Below, piece after piece: positions 34,419-50,040 of a stretch of DNA of 64,000 nucleotides (its first letter is position 1; every line of letters begins with the position of its first letter). Source of the DNA: Cycas panzhihuaensis (taxonomy: Eukaryota; Cycadophyta); the NCBI GenBank assembly GCA_023213395.1, contig CM041465.1:27039741-27103740 (forward strand), read 5' to 3'. The translations under genes were made by a program, and so were the position numbers. The notes under the pieces are model-generated. The model was not told the origin of the DNA, made no database searches, and saw only the letters and a program-made list of their open reading frames with translations.

Positions 34419-35225
34419 ATGGTGAAACTGACAAATGCAAAGTTCAAGGTGGAGAAATTCAATAGCAAGAACAACTTTGAGTTATAAAAACTAAAAGTGT
34501 ATGATGTTCTAGTACAATATAGATTGTACAGAACTTTGGAAGGCAAATCAAAGAAACCCATCAGGATGGACGATGATGAATAGGATGATCTAGACAAAAG
34601 GGCTCTTAACACAATACGATTGTGCTTGGTGGACAAAGTTCTATTTAACATCATAAGGGAGAGGATAATAGTAGGATTATGGACCCATTTGGAAGGCTTA
34701 TACATGACCAAATCAGTGACAAATCAAATCTACTTAAAGAGGCAACTATACTCATTATGGATGAAAGAAGGTATAAAAATTCTTGATCATTTAATGTTTT
34801 CAATACTCTTATTTTTCAATTGGCTAGTATTAGTGTCAAGATTGAGGATGAGGATAAGGTTGTTACCTTGCTATGTTCATTACTGAAATATTGGGATAAT
34901 ATTATCATGTCAATTAGTTTTAGTACTATAAATGAATTAGACTATGATTCTATTATGAATGATTTACTAATGAAAGAGGTGAAGAGGAAGTCTAGTCTTG
35001 AAACCTCTATACCAGAAGCTATGATAATAAGGGCATGATAAGTGAGAGAGCGAAAATCTCTAAGGACACATCGGGGTTAAAGTCAAAAGGTAAGAAGAGT
35101 AAGTTTAGATGTTGTCACTATAATAAGACAAGTCACCTCAAGAAGGATTACTACAAAATAAAGGAGTTCCAGGTAAAGGAAAATCCTACCAAGGAGGTTA
35201 ATTAATTTGAGTCAAATCAATGTAT
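34419..35225 (+). pseudogene. Copia-B Gag (broken)
   Basis: It starts MVKLTNAKFKVEKFNSKNNF from the ATG at 34419, the same protein as Copia-A Gag. Open parts at 34620-34886 and 34820-35038 overlap in two frames, marking a single-base frameshift near 34830. The zinc knuckle near 35110-35155 is decayed (CCHYNKTSHLKKDYY, final Cys lost). Confidence 0.88.
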
Positions 35226-35227
35226 GA

Positions 35228-36560
35228 ATGATGATTTCTTGATTGCTTATAATGTTTCCTATTATCATCATGATTGGTTATTGGATTTGGGTACTTCACA
35301 CCATATGTGTCCACATAAGAGTTGGTTTTTATCATAGCAACCTCTTGATGGTGGTGATGTATTTATGGAAAATAAAGTTTCCTATAAAATAATAGGCATT
35401 GGTAGCATGAGAATTAAAATGTTCAATTGTGTAGTGAGAATATTAACTAAAGTTAGACATGTACCAGATCCAAAAAGGAATCTAATTTTCTTAGGTGAAC
35501 TGGATTCTGGTGGTTATAAGTATATAGGTCATGAAGGAGTCTTAAAGGTGTCAAAGGGTGCTTTCGTTACGAAAGCCTTAAAGAAAGAAAACCTTTACAT
35601 TTTGGTGGAAAGTATAAATATTAACTGTGCAGCTACAGTATCAAAGATTATAGAAGAACTAGCTTAGTTATGGCATTAGAGACCTGGGAATATAAGTAAG
35701 AGAGGACTTAAGGTATTGATGAACCATAAGTTGCTTCCTAACTTGTAACTTTTAGATTTGACTTTTATAAACATTATATTTTTGGAAAGCAGTATAAACC
35801 TAGGTTTAAAGTAGGGAGTTACACTAGTAAAGGTGTTCTAGATTATGTACATTTGGATGTGTAGGAATTATCCCTTATAATATCTTATTGAGGATCATTA
35901 TACTTTATCACATTTATAGATGATTACTTTAGAAAGGTATGGGTCTATTTTTTGAAAAGGAAATCTGAAGTTTTCAGTGTATTTAAGCAGTTCAAGGCTT
36001 TAGTTGAGAAGAGTACTAACAAGTCAATCAAATGTTTAAGGACTAATAATGGAGGCAAGTTTAACTCCTTGGAGTTTGACAACTATTATAAAGAAGTTAG
36101 GATAAAAAGGAATAAGACCATTAGCTATATTCCATAGTAGAATGGTATAACTGAGTACATGAATATGACACTTTTGGAAAGAGTGAGAAGCATGTTGAGT
36201 AATATAGGAGTGGAGTAGGGCTTATAAGCAGAAGTTGTTTAGATAACATATTATTTGGTAAAAAGGCCACCATCACTTACAATAGACTATAAGATTCCTG
36301 AAATGGTATGGACTATACATCTATTTAACTATTCAAATTTGAAAGTTTTTGGTTATGATGCTTATGCCTTAACTAATAAAAGTCAACATTTAAAGTTAGA
36401 CCTAAAATCCAAGAGATGTATCTTTGTTGGTTATTATGATAAAAATGGTATGAAGGGATACGGGTTATGAGATCCTACTGCCCATAAAATCACTATTAAT
36501 AGAGATGTTATATTTGATGAATCTCCTTTTCTAAAATTAGTTAGTGTAGAAGTTAAAGTA
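35228..36560 (+). pseudogene. Copia-B protease and integrase (broken)
   Basis: The protease site reads WLLDLGTSHHM (about 35276; DSG changed to DLG). The integrase core has HLDV for HSDV (about 35860; the catalytic Asp is kept if aligned to HSDV), LRTNNGGKF (second Asp replaced by Asn, about 36037) and GITEYMNMT (Glu kept). The C-terminal KSKRCIFVGYYDKNGM is at about 36410. Stops are more frequent than in Copia-A. Confidence 0.9.
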
Positions 36561-36619
36561 AAATATGAGTAGAACATTGAACATCAACAAGTCAAGTTAA
36601 GACCCAACCATCTTTAGAA

Positions 36620-38330
36620 ATAGAAAAGTAAGAAGAGCTTTCTGAAGATGAATCTGTAGTAGATTTATAGGAGTATATGGACACTCCTCGACCAACTATT
36701 AGAAGATCTATATGGGTTAGTCATCCTCCTGATAAATACAATCCTTTTATTTCTATTGCTTTAGTTTCTAATGATGATAAGCTTACATGCTATTAGGAAG
36801 TACTAGATGATATCGATAGTGAGAAGTGGAAGAGGGCTTTGTAGGAAGAGATAGATGCTTTAAAGTAAAATAATTCATGGGACTTGGTAGAAATTCTATA
36901 TGGTAGGAAGACTATTAGTTACAGGTGGCTTTTTAAGAAAAAAGCTAATACTGATAAAAAGGTTGATAAATATAGGGTAAGATTGGTGACTAAAGGCTTT
37001 ACACAGAAAGTAGGTATTGATTTTTATGAGATCTTTTCACTAGTTATTAAACTTATTTTAATTTAGGTTCTGTTAGCATTAGTATCTTCTCTTGATTTGG
37101 AAGTGGAGTAGTTAGATATAAAAATAACTTTTCTACATGGAAATTTATATGAGATCTATATGGATCAGCGAGAAGGGTTTGTACAAGATGGCAGGAAAAG
37201 ACTTGTTTGGAGGCTTAGGAAATCATTGTATAGCCCAAAGCAATCACCTAGGTAATAGTACAAGAGATTTTATGCCTTTATAGAGAGAAAATTTTAAAAG
37301 AAGTGAGTATGACCGTTGTGTTTACTTTAAATTCTTAGACAATAGCTTATTTATTATCTTGGTATTGTATGTTGATGATATGCTAGTTACAAGAAAGAGT
37401 ATGGTAGAAATCAAGTTAAAGGCTAAATTGGCTAGGACTTTTGATATGAAGGATTTAGATGTTTCAAAACAAATCTTAGGTATAGAGATACATAAATATA
37501 GGAAAAATGATAAGCTTTAGTTATCACAGTAGAAACATGTAGAGAAGGTTCTAACTAGAATTGGTATAGTAAATGTAAAACCAAATAGTATCCCGTTGGC
37601 TTCCTATTTCAAGCTTTCTTCAAGTATGAGTCCTAATAGTGAAGAAGGAAAATATTATATGTATCATATACCTTATGATAGTGTAGTAAGAATTTGATGT
37701 ATGCTATGGTATAGAAAACCTGACATTTCACATGCAATCAATGTAGTTAGTAGGTTTATAGAAAATTTAGAAAAGGAACATTAGGTAGTAGTGAAATGGG
37801 TGCTTCAGTATTTGAGGGGCACAAGTGACTATTGTATCACCTTTAGTGGTATAGGTAATCAAGTTTGTAGATATATTGATTCAAACTTTATAAGAGATTT
37901 AGATAAGAGAAGGTCTACTTTGAGTTATATGTTTACTCTTACAAATGGTCTAGTTAGTTAGATGTCAAAATTACATAGTATAATTGTATTATCGATTATA
38001 GAAATAGAATATATTGCTACAACACATGCTTGTAATGAAGTAATCTAGTTATAGGGTCTATTAGGTCAGCTTGGAAGGAAATAGGAAAAGGTAAAGATAT
38101 TTTGTGATAGTCCAAGTGCCATTTACTTAACAAAGAATCTAGCTTATCATAGTAGGATAAAGTATATTACTCTTAAGTACTATTCTATTAGATAGGTTAT
38201 GGATGTAGGTGGAGTGGAACTTAAGAAGGTTAATACAAAATAAAATTGTACTAACATGTTTAGAAAACTAATACTATTAGAGAAGTTAAAATGGTGCTTA
38301 ACTTCTCTTGGTTTGTAGAAAAGGTGATAA
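36620..38330 (+). pseudogene. Copia-B reverse transcriptase and RNase H (broken)
   Basis: Same domain series as Copia-A: RWLFKKKANTDKKVDKY (about 36920), RLVTKGFTQKVGIDF, catalytic LYVDDMLVT (about 37370) intact, RNase H with CDSPSAIYLTKNLAYHSR (about 38105). About twenty stops and several frameshifts are present, for example near 37690. The higher damage than in Copia-A fits an older insertion. Confidence 0.9.
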
Positions 38331-38375
38331 ATAGTCTAGGAAAGGTATCAGGTAAATTATTGTCAAGGTAGAGAT

Positions 38376-39037
38376 TGTTAGATAATATAACAAAAATGTT
38401 TTAGAGGTAAAAATTTTGATAGGTTGGTAGTGCAATTTCCTCCCTTAAACTTTCTTAGGGGGATCTAAGGGGAGCAGGAGCCTCCCTTGGTTGGAAGGTA
38501 TGAGGGGAGTTGAACCTCCCCACCCCATAAATAGGGGTTCAGGAGTAGTAGCCCCTAATCCAAAAATCTAGTATTGTAAAACATACTAAATTGTAAAGAG
38601 AATCATGGTCGTTTACTAAAAATATCCTAGATTCGATGGTTGAGATTTGTGCCTTGTATGACTCTCTTATATAGCCTGATTTAGGGTGTTTTTTCATTAT
38701 GTTGATGGAATTTGATGTATTGGATATATTATAATGAGAAATGATGACTAGTTATTATTGCTATGAGCATTCTACTACAGATTATATATATTTCTATATT
38801 CTTGGATAATAAAGATCGATACCATTATTGTATATATGTTTTCTTAGCATACTACTAGGGTTTTATCATTTTATATCTAGTGTATATATGATTATTTGGC
38901 TTTTTGATTTATTTATTATATTATCTTTAGTTTAAAAACTTACATATTAAATTTTAGTTTCAATTCCTATAGCTAGTTGTAAAATAGTTTAGATCTTGGT
39001 GGGAATATTTGGTTATTAGGACCTAGTTTTCTCAACA
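38376..39037 (+). repeat. 3' LTR of Copia-B
   Basis: 662 bp, TGTTAGATAA to CTCAACA. The polypurine AAGGTAGAGAT lies directly before it. Confidence 0.93.
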
Positions 39038-39042
39038 AAGAA
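39038..39042 (+). repeat. Target-site duplication, right copy, Copia-B
   Basis: aagaa, identical to 13653-13657. Confidence 0.9.
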
Positions 39043-39384
39043 GACCTTAGGGGAGATGAGGGGTTGCCTTATTGTACCCACTAAGGATAAGGAGTTAGGA
39101 AAATAAAGGTATCAGTTGACATAGTTTAACCTTATCAGTGACCCTCTCTCAGAGGTAAGGAGAAAGAAAAAGCATAGGGTTGCCCCTAGGGGTCTCTAAT
39201 GGGTAACCTATAAAATCAACTAAGAGTCCCCTTAAAGCTAGAGGTGATGCTGAAGGATAAAGTTGACCACGCTATCAGTCTTAATATTTTGATTATGAGG
39301 AATGTATCAGATGCCAACTAAGGAAAAGTAAGATAACAAGGACCTAACAATAGTAGCTAAAGATCTTAACCTAGGATAAAGGGC
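39043..39384 (-). other. Outer Tat internal sequence downstream of RNase H-like ORF
   Basis: Non-coding continuation between the ORF and the Copia-B insertion. catagtttaacc at 39119 matches the inner Tat at about 17180. It continues at 13657. Confidence 0.75.
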
Positions 39385-39639
39385 CTAGTAGGTTTGGGTT
39401 AATTGGGATACCATGATTTGGGAATTGCAGTGTAGGATAATAGAGCCATGATGGAAATAAAGCTTGTTAGTTAAGGCCTCAATGGCGACTGTATACTCTG
39501 TTTCGTTATTTATGGCCTTGGGATGATATATTGTAGAACACATGAAATTATACCCAAAAGGATCATAGATGATCCAGGCTACCATAGAGGATCTTAGGTT
39601 ATCATGACTACCACCATTGGTATAGATGAGTAGAGCCAT
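39385..39639 (-). CDS. Outer Tat stand-alone RNase H-like ORF (84 codons open)
   Basis: The ATG at 39639 gives MALLIYTNGGSHDNL, then AINNETEYTVAIEALT and LHCNSQIMVSQL. These are the three acidic-site regions of an archaeal-type RNase H, with the first Asp changed to Asn (YTNGG), Glu kept, and the Asp of the CDS motif changed to Asn. It is about half the usual domain length, because the C-terminal His/Asp part lies beyond the stop. Gene start, position and the CNS motif equal those of the inner Tat ORF. With two of three acids lost it cannot be catalytic. Confidence 0.72.
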   Translation of the reverse strand: MALLIYTNGGSHDNLRSSMVAWIIYDPFGYNFMCSTIYHPKAINNETEYTVAIEALTNKLYFHHGSIILHCNSQIMVSQLTQTY

Positions 39640-40799
39640 TGGGAGAAAGGCAACTAGGACCTAAAAAAGGATAAATAAAAAAAAACTCCTTTACAAAGAA
39701 AGGATGGTAGAAAAGAAGCCTAGGTGAGGGATGATGAGTTTTAGAACCACAATCAATGTAAATAGCCACTCAACAAGAGGATAGGAGAGACATATAGCTT
39801 AGTAACTAGGTTCATAGAGGGTCTGCCCTATAGAAGGGAATATGTGATGTTGAAATAAACTCATCAATTAGGCCCAAGGTTGGTATGGGACCAACAGGGG
39901 ACTTAACTATGGGATGAGATTCCACTGGGTGAAAAATAGATGAAAATAGTTATGAAAAATAAAATCAGTACATCAAAATGAGTCCAAAGAGTATAAACAT
40001 CAAAGGGGTTTTGAGTAGGTGAGATACAAGGATAAAAGGCTCCATTAAAAAGCTAGGAATTGCCATTAATACTTATAAAGGTGAGAAAAAGTAGTACCTA
40101 GGGGCCAAAGAGGGCTTGGGCCCTAAAGGAAGCAAGAGAGGGCTTGCAAACATGGTCCTGATGGCTCGATTGGAAAAGAAAATGGGCACCGAGCCTCGAG
40201 GAGCTTGCTAAATAAAAATGAGTCAAGTAAGGAAATCAAATTTATTTTTACTGTTACCTGGCTAAAAACCTTCCTGACACCTTGAATTCATCAATTTTAG
40301 ATAAGCTTATCAAGAGATTTAACCATAGGATCATTACACAAGATAAGTCATCAGGACCAAGAGGGAGCGATGGCAGTAGTGAGACCAGACCTAGTAGGTG
40401 GATCTCAAGGTTAAACTTTTTATTTGTATCTTTATGCTTTATGCTTTTTTGTAGCTGAGTTGTGCTCATTTAGGGGGAAAGAGGACTAATGGAACCATTT
40501 TAGGGGCTTGTAAAAGGCTAGACTAGGGTTATGAGGGACCTTAGTCCTAATGGACCTAGTTTTAGTCCAAAAAAATATTTTTTTGATGTCTATTTTTAGA
40601 TTTTAGGAGATTATTTCTCAGTACCATAGAGTTTTCTATGGTATTGCAAGTATTATTATGGTACAATAGGAAATACTATGGGTCCCATAGGTTTCTTCTC
40701 GATATCACAAAGATTTCTATAGTATAGAGTAGAAAATAAAATATTTTTGCTTAGATTTTGTGTACTTTTTAGCATTATTAAGAGTGGTTTTTCTTCCAT
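39640..40799 (+). other. Outer Tat: upstream and leader region of antisense PMD gene
   Basis: Contains a plus-strand TATA-like box at 40072-40081, the conserved gcgatggcagtagtgagac block at about 40369, and a cluster of GTACC...GTTT motifs at 40620-40730. No coding domain on either strand. Confidence 0.55.
40072..40081 (+). promoter_or_regulatory. TATA-like box of antisense PMD gene (outer Tat)
   Basis: CTTATAAAGG in the position that corresponds to CTATATAAAGG of the inner copy. Confidence 0.45.
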
Positions 40800-41795
40800 C
40801 ATATGAAAAATTATTGACTGATAGTGCTTTAATTGATTTTCATGCTATTATAGAGCTAATGGATGATGGGGTCTAGGAGATATTAAGGTAGTGTGGGTTA
40901 CTTTAAATGATTGCCTCACAATAGTATGCCTCAGACCAAGTTTTGCTAGTAGATATCATGTCTCATTGGGACCATAGGAAATATGTTTTCCACCTCCCTA
41001 GAGTGGGAGATCTAACTATTACTCTAGTAAATGTGTAAAGGATTTTAGAAGTTCTGGCGAGCAGGGCACTGGTTATGTTGGGGGCATTACCCAGCATTGA
41101 CGCTACTCACTAGGAGATAGCCCACTTTTTATGGTAGAGGATTATGATGATCCTGACATTAAACATTCCTCAATCTAGGAAGATGATCATGTTTTCCATT
41201 CTATTCTAGATTTCCTGGAAATAGAATTATAAAGACATTCATGGGGGATGGATGGATACAATTTATCGTTGTGAGGTAGAACAGAGATTTGACTAGGTTG
41301 CTTTGATAGTGGCTAATATCATAGCCTAATTAAATCAGATATCAGCTACGGGATGGGGGAGATTCTCCTATTGCTCCTTATTATAGTGCTGGTTATTTGA
41401 TCATTTTCAGGGAGTAGGACCAGTTATAGGTCCCCAGCTAGTATTGGCTAGTAGTCCTCTCATTCACCAATAATCATCATGATTTCGAAGTATAAGAGAG
41501 CTTGAGCATGTGAGGAGGTTGGTAGTAGCCACATCACTGGATTTGCTTACATTAGATAACTATGTGAGCCAACCATACTATACTGTCCATTAGGACAATG
41601 ATGTGGAGGAGGGAGAGGTTGCAAAAGACCAAGTAGTAGAGCTAGGAGATGATGTTGGTGAGGGAGAGGTAGATGTTAGTCTTGATGTAGATGAGGTGTT
41701 AGTTGCTACTAGAGAGGAAGCTATAGTTGTTATGGGAGCAGAGGTCATGGGAGCTGATAACGAGACAACACCAGGGGCATCGACTGCTCCAGGAG
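40800..41795 (+). pseudogene. Antisense PMD gene in outer Tat, exon 1
   Basis: A single plus-strand frame with about twelve stops, mostly at Gln positions: LIDFHAIIELMDDG (about 40830), LLVDIMSHWDHRKYVFHLPR (about 40950), VGDLTITLVNV, CWLFDHFQGVGPVIGPQ (about 41395), LEHVRRLVVATSLDLLTLDN (about 41500), then an acidic tail EEGEVAKDQVVELGDDVGEG. It parallels the inner copy segment by segment. The likely splice donor is ggag|gtaatc at 41796. PMD proteins have host versions linked to gene silencing and development; the role of the transposon versions is unknown. Confidence 0.75.
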
Positions 41796-41877
41796 GTAAT
41801 CCCCTCCTCTTTTTTTTTAGCTATGACTTTAGTATATATCTATTTGATTGAGTGGTTTATGATGTTGTTATTTATTG

Positions 41878-45339
<3,462 letters not shown>

Positions 45340-45356
45340 ATCCAGTTACTACTACT

Positions 45357-45700
45357 ACTACATTCGCCCCCCCTTGGTTAGGGTATGGGACATATGGGTT
45401 ATAGAGGCCTATGAGAGGTAGGTAAAGTTGGATTGGCTATGGCCCTAAGTAGGAGAGTTAGAGGCTCAGGTAAGAGAGTGGGTAGGTCAAGTAGTAGTCA
45501 CACCTAAGCAGGGGATCCAAGTAGCTAAGACAAGGATTGTGGTCTAAGAGACATAGTTGAAAGGGGCCGAGGAGTGAGATCACCTCCAGGCATGGTACGA
45601 CAACCTCATGGACCAAATGGCATTTAGGTCCTCTTATAGACACATAAAAACACCCTCTCATCAGAGGTCGAGGGATGAGGGCCATTTATAGGATGAGGGG
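45357..45700 (+). pseudogene. Antisense PMD gene in outer Tat, exon 2 remnant
   Basis: Aligns with the coiled-coil exon of the inner copy. RNA sense reads VGELEAQVREWVGQVVVTPK (about 45450) and HLQAWYDNLMDQMAFRSSYR (about 45580), against RIQA-YNQLVDQMVMRSSQR there. The start of the exon is missing beside the microsatellite. Stops are present. Confidence 0.7.
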
Positions 45701-46929
45701 AGTGAAGTTAGGACATCACAATGACCTAAGAGGAGCCTGGTCCCTGGACCAATGAGTAGGATGGCCAGAGGGTGAAACTCTATGATTGCATCTAGATTAC
45801 TACATTGGGACTTCAGGTATGATTTATTTTGATCAGATGAAAGCCCAGACCTCTAGGGGGTTCTATAGTATGCATTTAGATGATTGCACACCCCCACTAT
45901 AAGCCTTCTAACTTCCTAGAGCGTATTGTACCAGTACACCATTGTATTATTTTTTATAACTATATATATAGAGATAGGGACCACATTGGTCCCCCCATAT
46001 ATAGATATATAGATGTATGATATAGATTCATAGATGCTTTAATGGTACTAGATATTTTGATGGTATTATTTACTTTTATTCATGGCTTCAAACACATACT
46101 AACCATATATGATCACTTAGTTAGATTAGGTATCATCATATGATGCTTGGGTGAAAGGAACCACATGCCCCTTTAAGGCGAGGATAGTAGTTTGAGTAAG
46201 GATAGGACATATTGGATATAGATACCCTAAAAGTCCTAAAGAAGTGGTGAGTTTGTTGATGATAACTCTTTGGGATGGCAACTTACTTTTATATCTAGGT
46301 ATAGTTACCCCCATAGAGCCTGATCCAACTCATGGCTCTGGATCAGTGAAGATCTTAAACACAGGTATGGAGAAGCTTCTTTGCATGTGGATATGTCTAC
46401 CACTACTCATAAATTGAAGAAAGGCACCACTTGTTAATGGAGTATGATGCCTTTGAAAGGGATATAACTACCCTTTACAATAAGTGGTGGCATCACACAA
46501 GCTAAATATGCATTGTGCCCCCAGTGGGGGCATTCAATGTTGTAGTCAAATGGTAGTTTAGGCTCATTTTGGAGCAAATCATGAAAGGTAGGCCTAATGA
46601 GGCTAGGCCCATGAATAAGAAGAGCTTGGTCAAAACTAAACTGATGCATAGGACCTGACACATAATGGATCATATGGAAAGATTATATGTAGGTATGATA
46701 GGCTCTAGTCCTCAATGAGGATCTAGGGCATGAGGATAAGGTTCCCTTATGAGTGGTACATCAATGTGTATGCTTATGGGAAGCCATTCGAGCAAACTAG
46801 AAAAATAGGAGGTGCAACTGGTTCAAATCCAGTGATTTAGAAGACCTTGAAGAGTCAATGTGAGAGGGAAGGCTTGCATGGGATGCCTCCTAGGGTGTAT
46901 GGGAGATCAGAGTGACACGTCAAGGAGGG
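45701..46929. other. Outer Tat: conserved region between PMD gene and protease
   Basis: Parallels 20861-22029 of the inner Tat. No domain recognised and no reverse transcriptase motif seen. A short (TA)n run lies at 45961-46010. Confidence 0.55.
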
Positions 46930-47790
46930 GGCTTATGGTCCTTAGAATCTAACTTGTGGTCACTCATGATGGCCAAGTAGCCATAGCTACCTATGCCAAT
47001 AGGTGTGAATCTAACTAGATTAGGTTCATGACGAGGTAGGGCTTCATCCTGGTGAGGACTAGGTCCTTAGAAGAGATTCCCTAAGGAAGGGAGAGGCTTA
47101 TTAGGATCACTGTCTCTAGCATTGAAGACTACCTGGCAAGTAGGAGGAGATGTGAGAGAAGGTGGAGACTCATAGGTGATAACCTTAACTTGTCCTTTAT
47201 GGAAAAATTTGAGTTACCCCCAACATGAGGAATAAGCTACTCCCATTTAATCAAGCTATGGTTGACCCAATAGGAGGTTGTACTTAACATCAACATTGAG
47301 TATAATAATGTCTATAAGGACAATCTTCCCCTCTAGTATGAGTGAGAGGATAACCATCCCCAAAGGAGACTTCTCGCTCCCATCATATCCTTAACATGTT
47401 TAAGGGACAAGCTCAAGAGCTTCTATGCCCAACTTCTCTATCATCTGCATGGGTATAATATTAATTGAGGAACCATTGCCTATAATGGTCCTCTTTATAG
47501 TAAAATCATGAGTATTAATGGTAATGATGAACAAATAATGCCAAAATTATTCCCGTTTGCTAGGAGATAGAAGATCTTGAGGGTTAAATGAGATGAAAGG
47601 GGGTCAACAGAAAGTGATACCTATAATGTAGATAGAAGTATCTTATTGGCTAAGAGTTTCTAAAAGAAGAGTGTATTACTCAAGACTACTTCATAAGACA
47701 TCCATCATGGACATTCCTATAGACACTATGTGTAACTCTTCAAGGATAGAGAAAGCTTTCCCCTTCCCTGTGGGTTGGGGAGGTCCCTCT
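46930..47790 (-). pseudogene. Outer Tat retropepsin region (broken)
   Basis: Matches the inner copy: DFTIKRTIIGNGSSINIIPM (about 47490; the catalytic Asp of DNGS is Gly here), GYDGSEKSPLGMVILSLILE (about 47370) and YNLLLGQP followed by a stop (about 47270). The pre-protease linker lies at about 47650-47790. The lost Asp means no protease activity. Confidence 0.83.
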
Positions 47791-48199
47791 TAAAATCATA
47801 TCATCTAGGATGGATGGGAATGATCTTTGAGAATATGGGAATCTTTGTTATGGGAGTATCCCTAAGGGATTATTATTAGGAATGAGAGGCTTGACCTACC
47901 ACCTTGATGGTTTGGGATCACATGACTAGGTGCATAGGGGTAGTCTCAAGCATCTAGATAACTCTCTTCACTTTGTTTCTAGGTTGAAAGGATGAGGGAT
48001 GTTAAGACTTAGGCCTTAACAAAGGGGATTGATCTCTTGGCCCCTTTCCCTTCACTTAATCAGAAGGAGGGTTGGGAGATCATCTCCTATTTCTTACCTT
48101 TCTATTCTAGGTGGGATGATCCTATTCCTCATGGTTTGAGAAAGGATCCCTATGGATAGGTTGGTCTAAATTGGGCTTGGAAGCCCTTTTAAGAGAGAT

Positions 48200-50040
48200 G
48201 TTACAACGTGGCATAAGCTTAGGATGTTGCAACTGCCATTGTGAGCCCTCATGTAGGTACTTTATGTGCATGGAACACCATTTCTTCTTAAAAAGAGGTT
48301 TTGCCTTCCTTCTTTAAGAAGTTTGGGTGTTTCCACCCTTAGGTGGCATATTTTAAGAGGCCTAGTAGACAGGTTGATATGACTTAGAAGAAGCTTTATT
48401 TGGTTGGAGTTTTAATTCTCTGATCATAAATTTGAAGGAACATAAAACTAAAGTGAGGGAATCCAAGGTCTTATCAATTGTGCTAGTAGAAGGCCTTCAA
48501 GGTTATTGTTGGCTCTTTTAGTCACATGGGGAAGTGGCTACCTTGTGACGTTACGATTACCGAGGAGGTTTCTTGAGACCTACTTGGATCTTGATGACCC
48601 CTAGTCCAAGCATTTGGCTATGGTAGAATCACATGTTATCACCCCCCTTTTGAGGACTTCCATGTGTACCTTAGAACAAAGGGTATTGATATCTCTTCAA
48701 CTCCTTAGGGAAGGTGGCCTTAGAGGAGTGAAGGAGATCATGAAATCATCTCACAAAGTCATGATTAAGTTTATTGTGACCTTGGTTCAATGAGACGAGG
48801 GCTTTGACCCTACTTTCGAAGGGTTAAGGTACATCAAAGTAGTTAACAAACTCATTAACCAACTACTGGAAGGTAAAAATGGAATGAGCATGGAGATGGT
48901 AAAACCATTTTAGCATGTCTCCTTGTAGGGATCTTGGAAATAGTTTTATTAGGATGTGGTCAAAGGCCTAGTAATAGATACATACCATGGCAAATCCCAT
49001 GACATGCTCGGTTGGGTCCTACAAAGAAGTATTTTCAAACTTGGGTACTTTAGGAGGATGAGGCTATAGGTTGGTCCTAAGAGCATCGATAGAAAGAGGG
49101 GTTGATTGATAATAAAAAAAATGATGGACCCCTAGTTGAGTTAACAGATCAACTTAGGAAGAAGAAGGGGATGGGTAAGAGTACCCACTCCTATTGTGTG
49201 GGGAGTAAGGAGGATGCCCATAAAAAGTATATGGGTTCTCTCTTGATTGATAGGAAGGGGCTATCCCCATATAGGAATATGCCACATAAGGAGACAGGTG
49301 AGATGGTCTCACCCCACTACAAGGGTATACCACATGCATAACAAAAGTATATGGATATGCCCCTCGGGGAGTAGTTACATAAGGGTATGAAATAAGAAAG
49401 GGAACATACCCCACTTACGAAGGAGTCATGTACAAAGTGGTACATGAGGTGGGTGGTGCTAGGTAAGGGAAGAGGTTTTTCCCGTAAGCTCCCCCTATAG
49501 GAGGTGAAAACCCATAAGTGTGGAGTGCATCCACCCCACAAGTTAGAAGGGGGTTTGGCCCCTAATGCCCCTAAGGCTGTGATGTATAACTTGGGGGCAT
49601 GTGGAGTGTGAGCTCCTAAGGTTGGAGGTGAGGACGTATAGGAACGAGTCCTCCACGACTCGAAGCATGGGAGTGTGACGGTGCCCTAGGTGGGATTAAG
49701 GGGACATGTGTCACTATCGATTGAGATAAAGTGGTTTGTGTAGGAGGTATGCTTAACCTTATTTGAGAGATTGGCATACCTTGGGATGTTCCTTGAGTCA
49801 AGGGAGTGCTCACAGGTGGGGAATCCATGGGAATAGACCCCAATGGTGAAGAAGACAAGGATTGTGATGGTATAGGAGGAACAATGGTGGAGGCAAGAGG
49901 TGTGGTGCTTCAAAGGAAGTATTCCAACCATTTAGGAGGTATTCAGATACTTGTGGATTTGATGTATTGCCTCAACACTTCCACCACATCTCTAGGGGGG
50001 AGTCCCATCTTACTCGTATGAGGTAGAGGGTTCCTTATGT
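48200..50040 (-). pseudogene. Outer Tat Gag (broken)
   Basis: The N-terminal Pro/Ser-rich part (49858-49616: STPLTQGTSQGMPISQIRLS) parallels the inner Gag. A Tyr/Pro-rich segment with loose repeats follows (49414-49154: PFLISYPYVTTPRGAYPYTF). The Gag core at about 49060-48580 is recognisable only in pieces, because of frameshifts. A zinc-type KKWCSMHIKYLHEGSQW segment lies at about 48280, its last Cys changed to Trp. Confidence 0.75.

Larger units (their letters stand above)
13658..39037 (+). mobile_element. Copia-B LTR retrotransposon (nest level 2), split by inner Tat
   Basis: The element consists of 13658-13709 plus 33738-39037. Its 5' LTR (52 + 609 = 661 bp) matches the 3' LTR (38376-39037, 662 bp) in length and content. 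Removing the inner Tat leaves about 5.35 kb, the size expected from Copia-A (4978 bp plus 342 bp missing from its 5' LTR). Perfect 5-bp TSDs (aagaa) flank it. It lies near the 3' end of the outer Tat, in opposite orientation. Confidence 0.93.

Noticed and set aside
39385-39639. RNase H-like ORF as a host gene.
   Set aside because: Its place between antisense PMD and polypurine tract, and the partner copy at 17430-17705, show it belongs to the Tat element.
46817-46833. Perfect 5-bp stem around TTCAAAT, resembling the T-arm of a tRNA.
   Set aside because: No matching acceptor, D or anticodon arms are found upstream, and the inner Tat has no such structure at the equivalent place.
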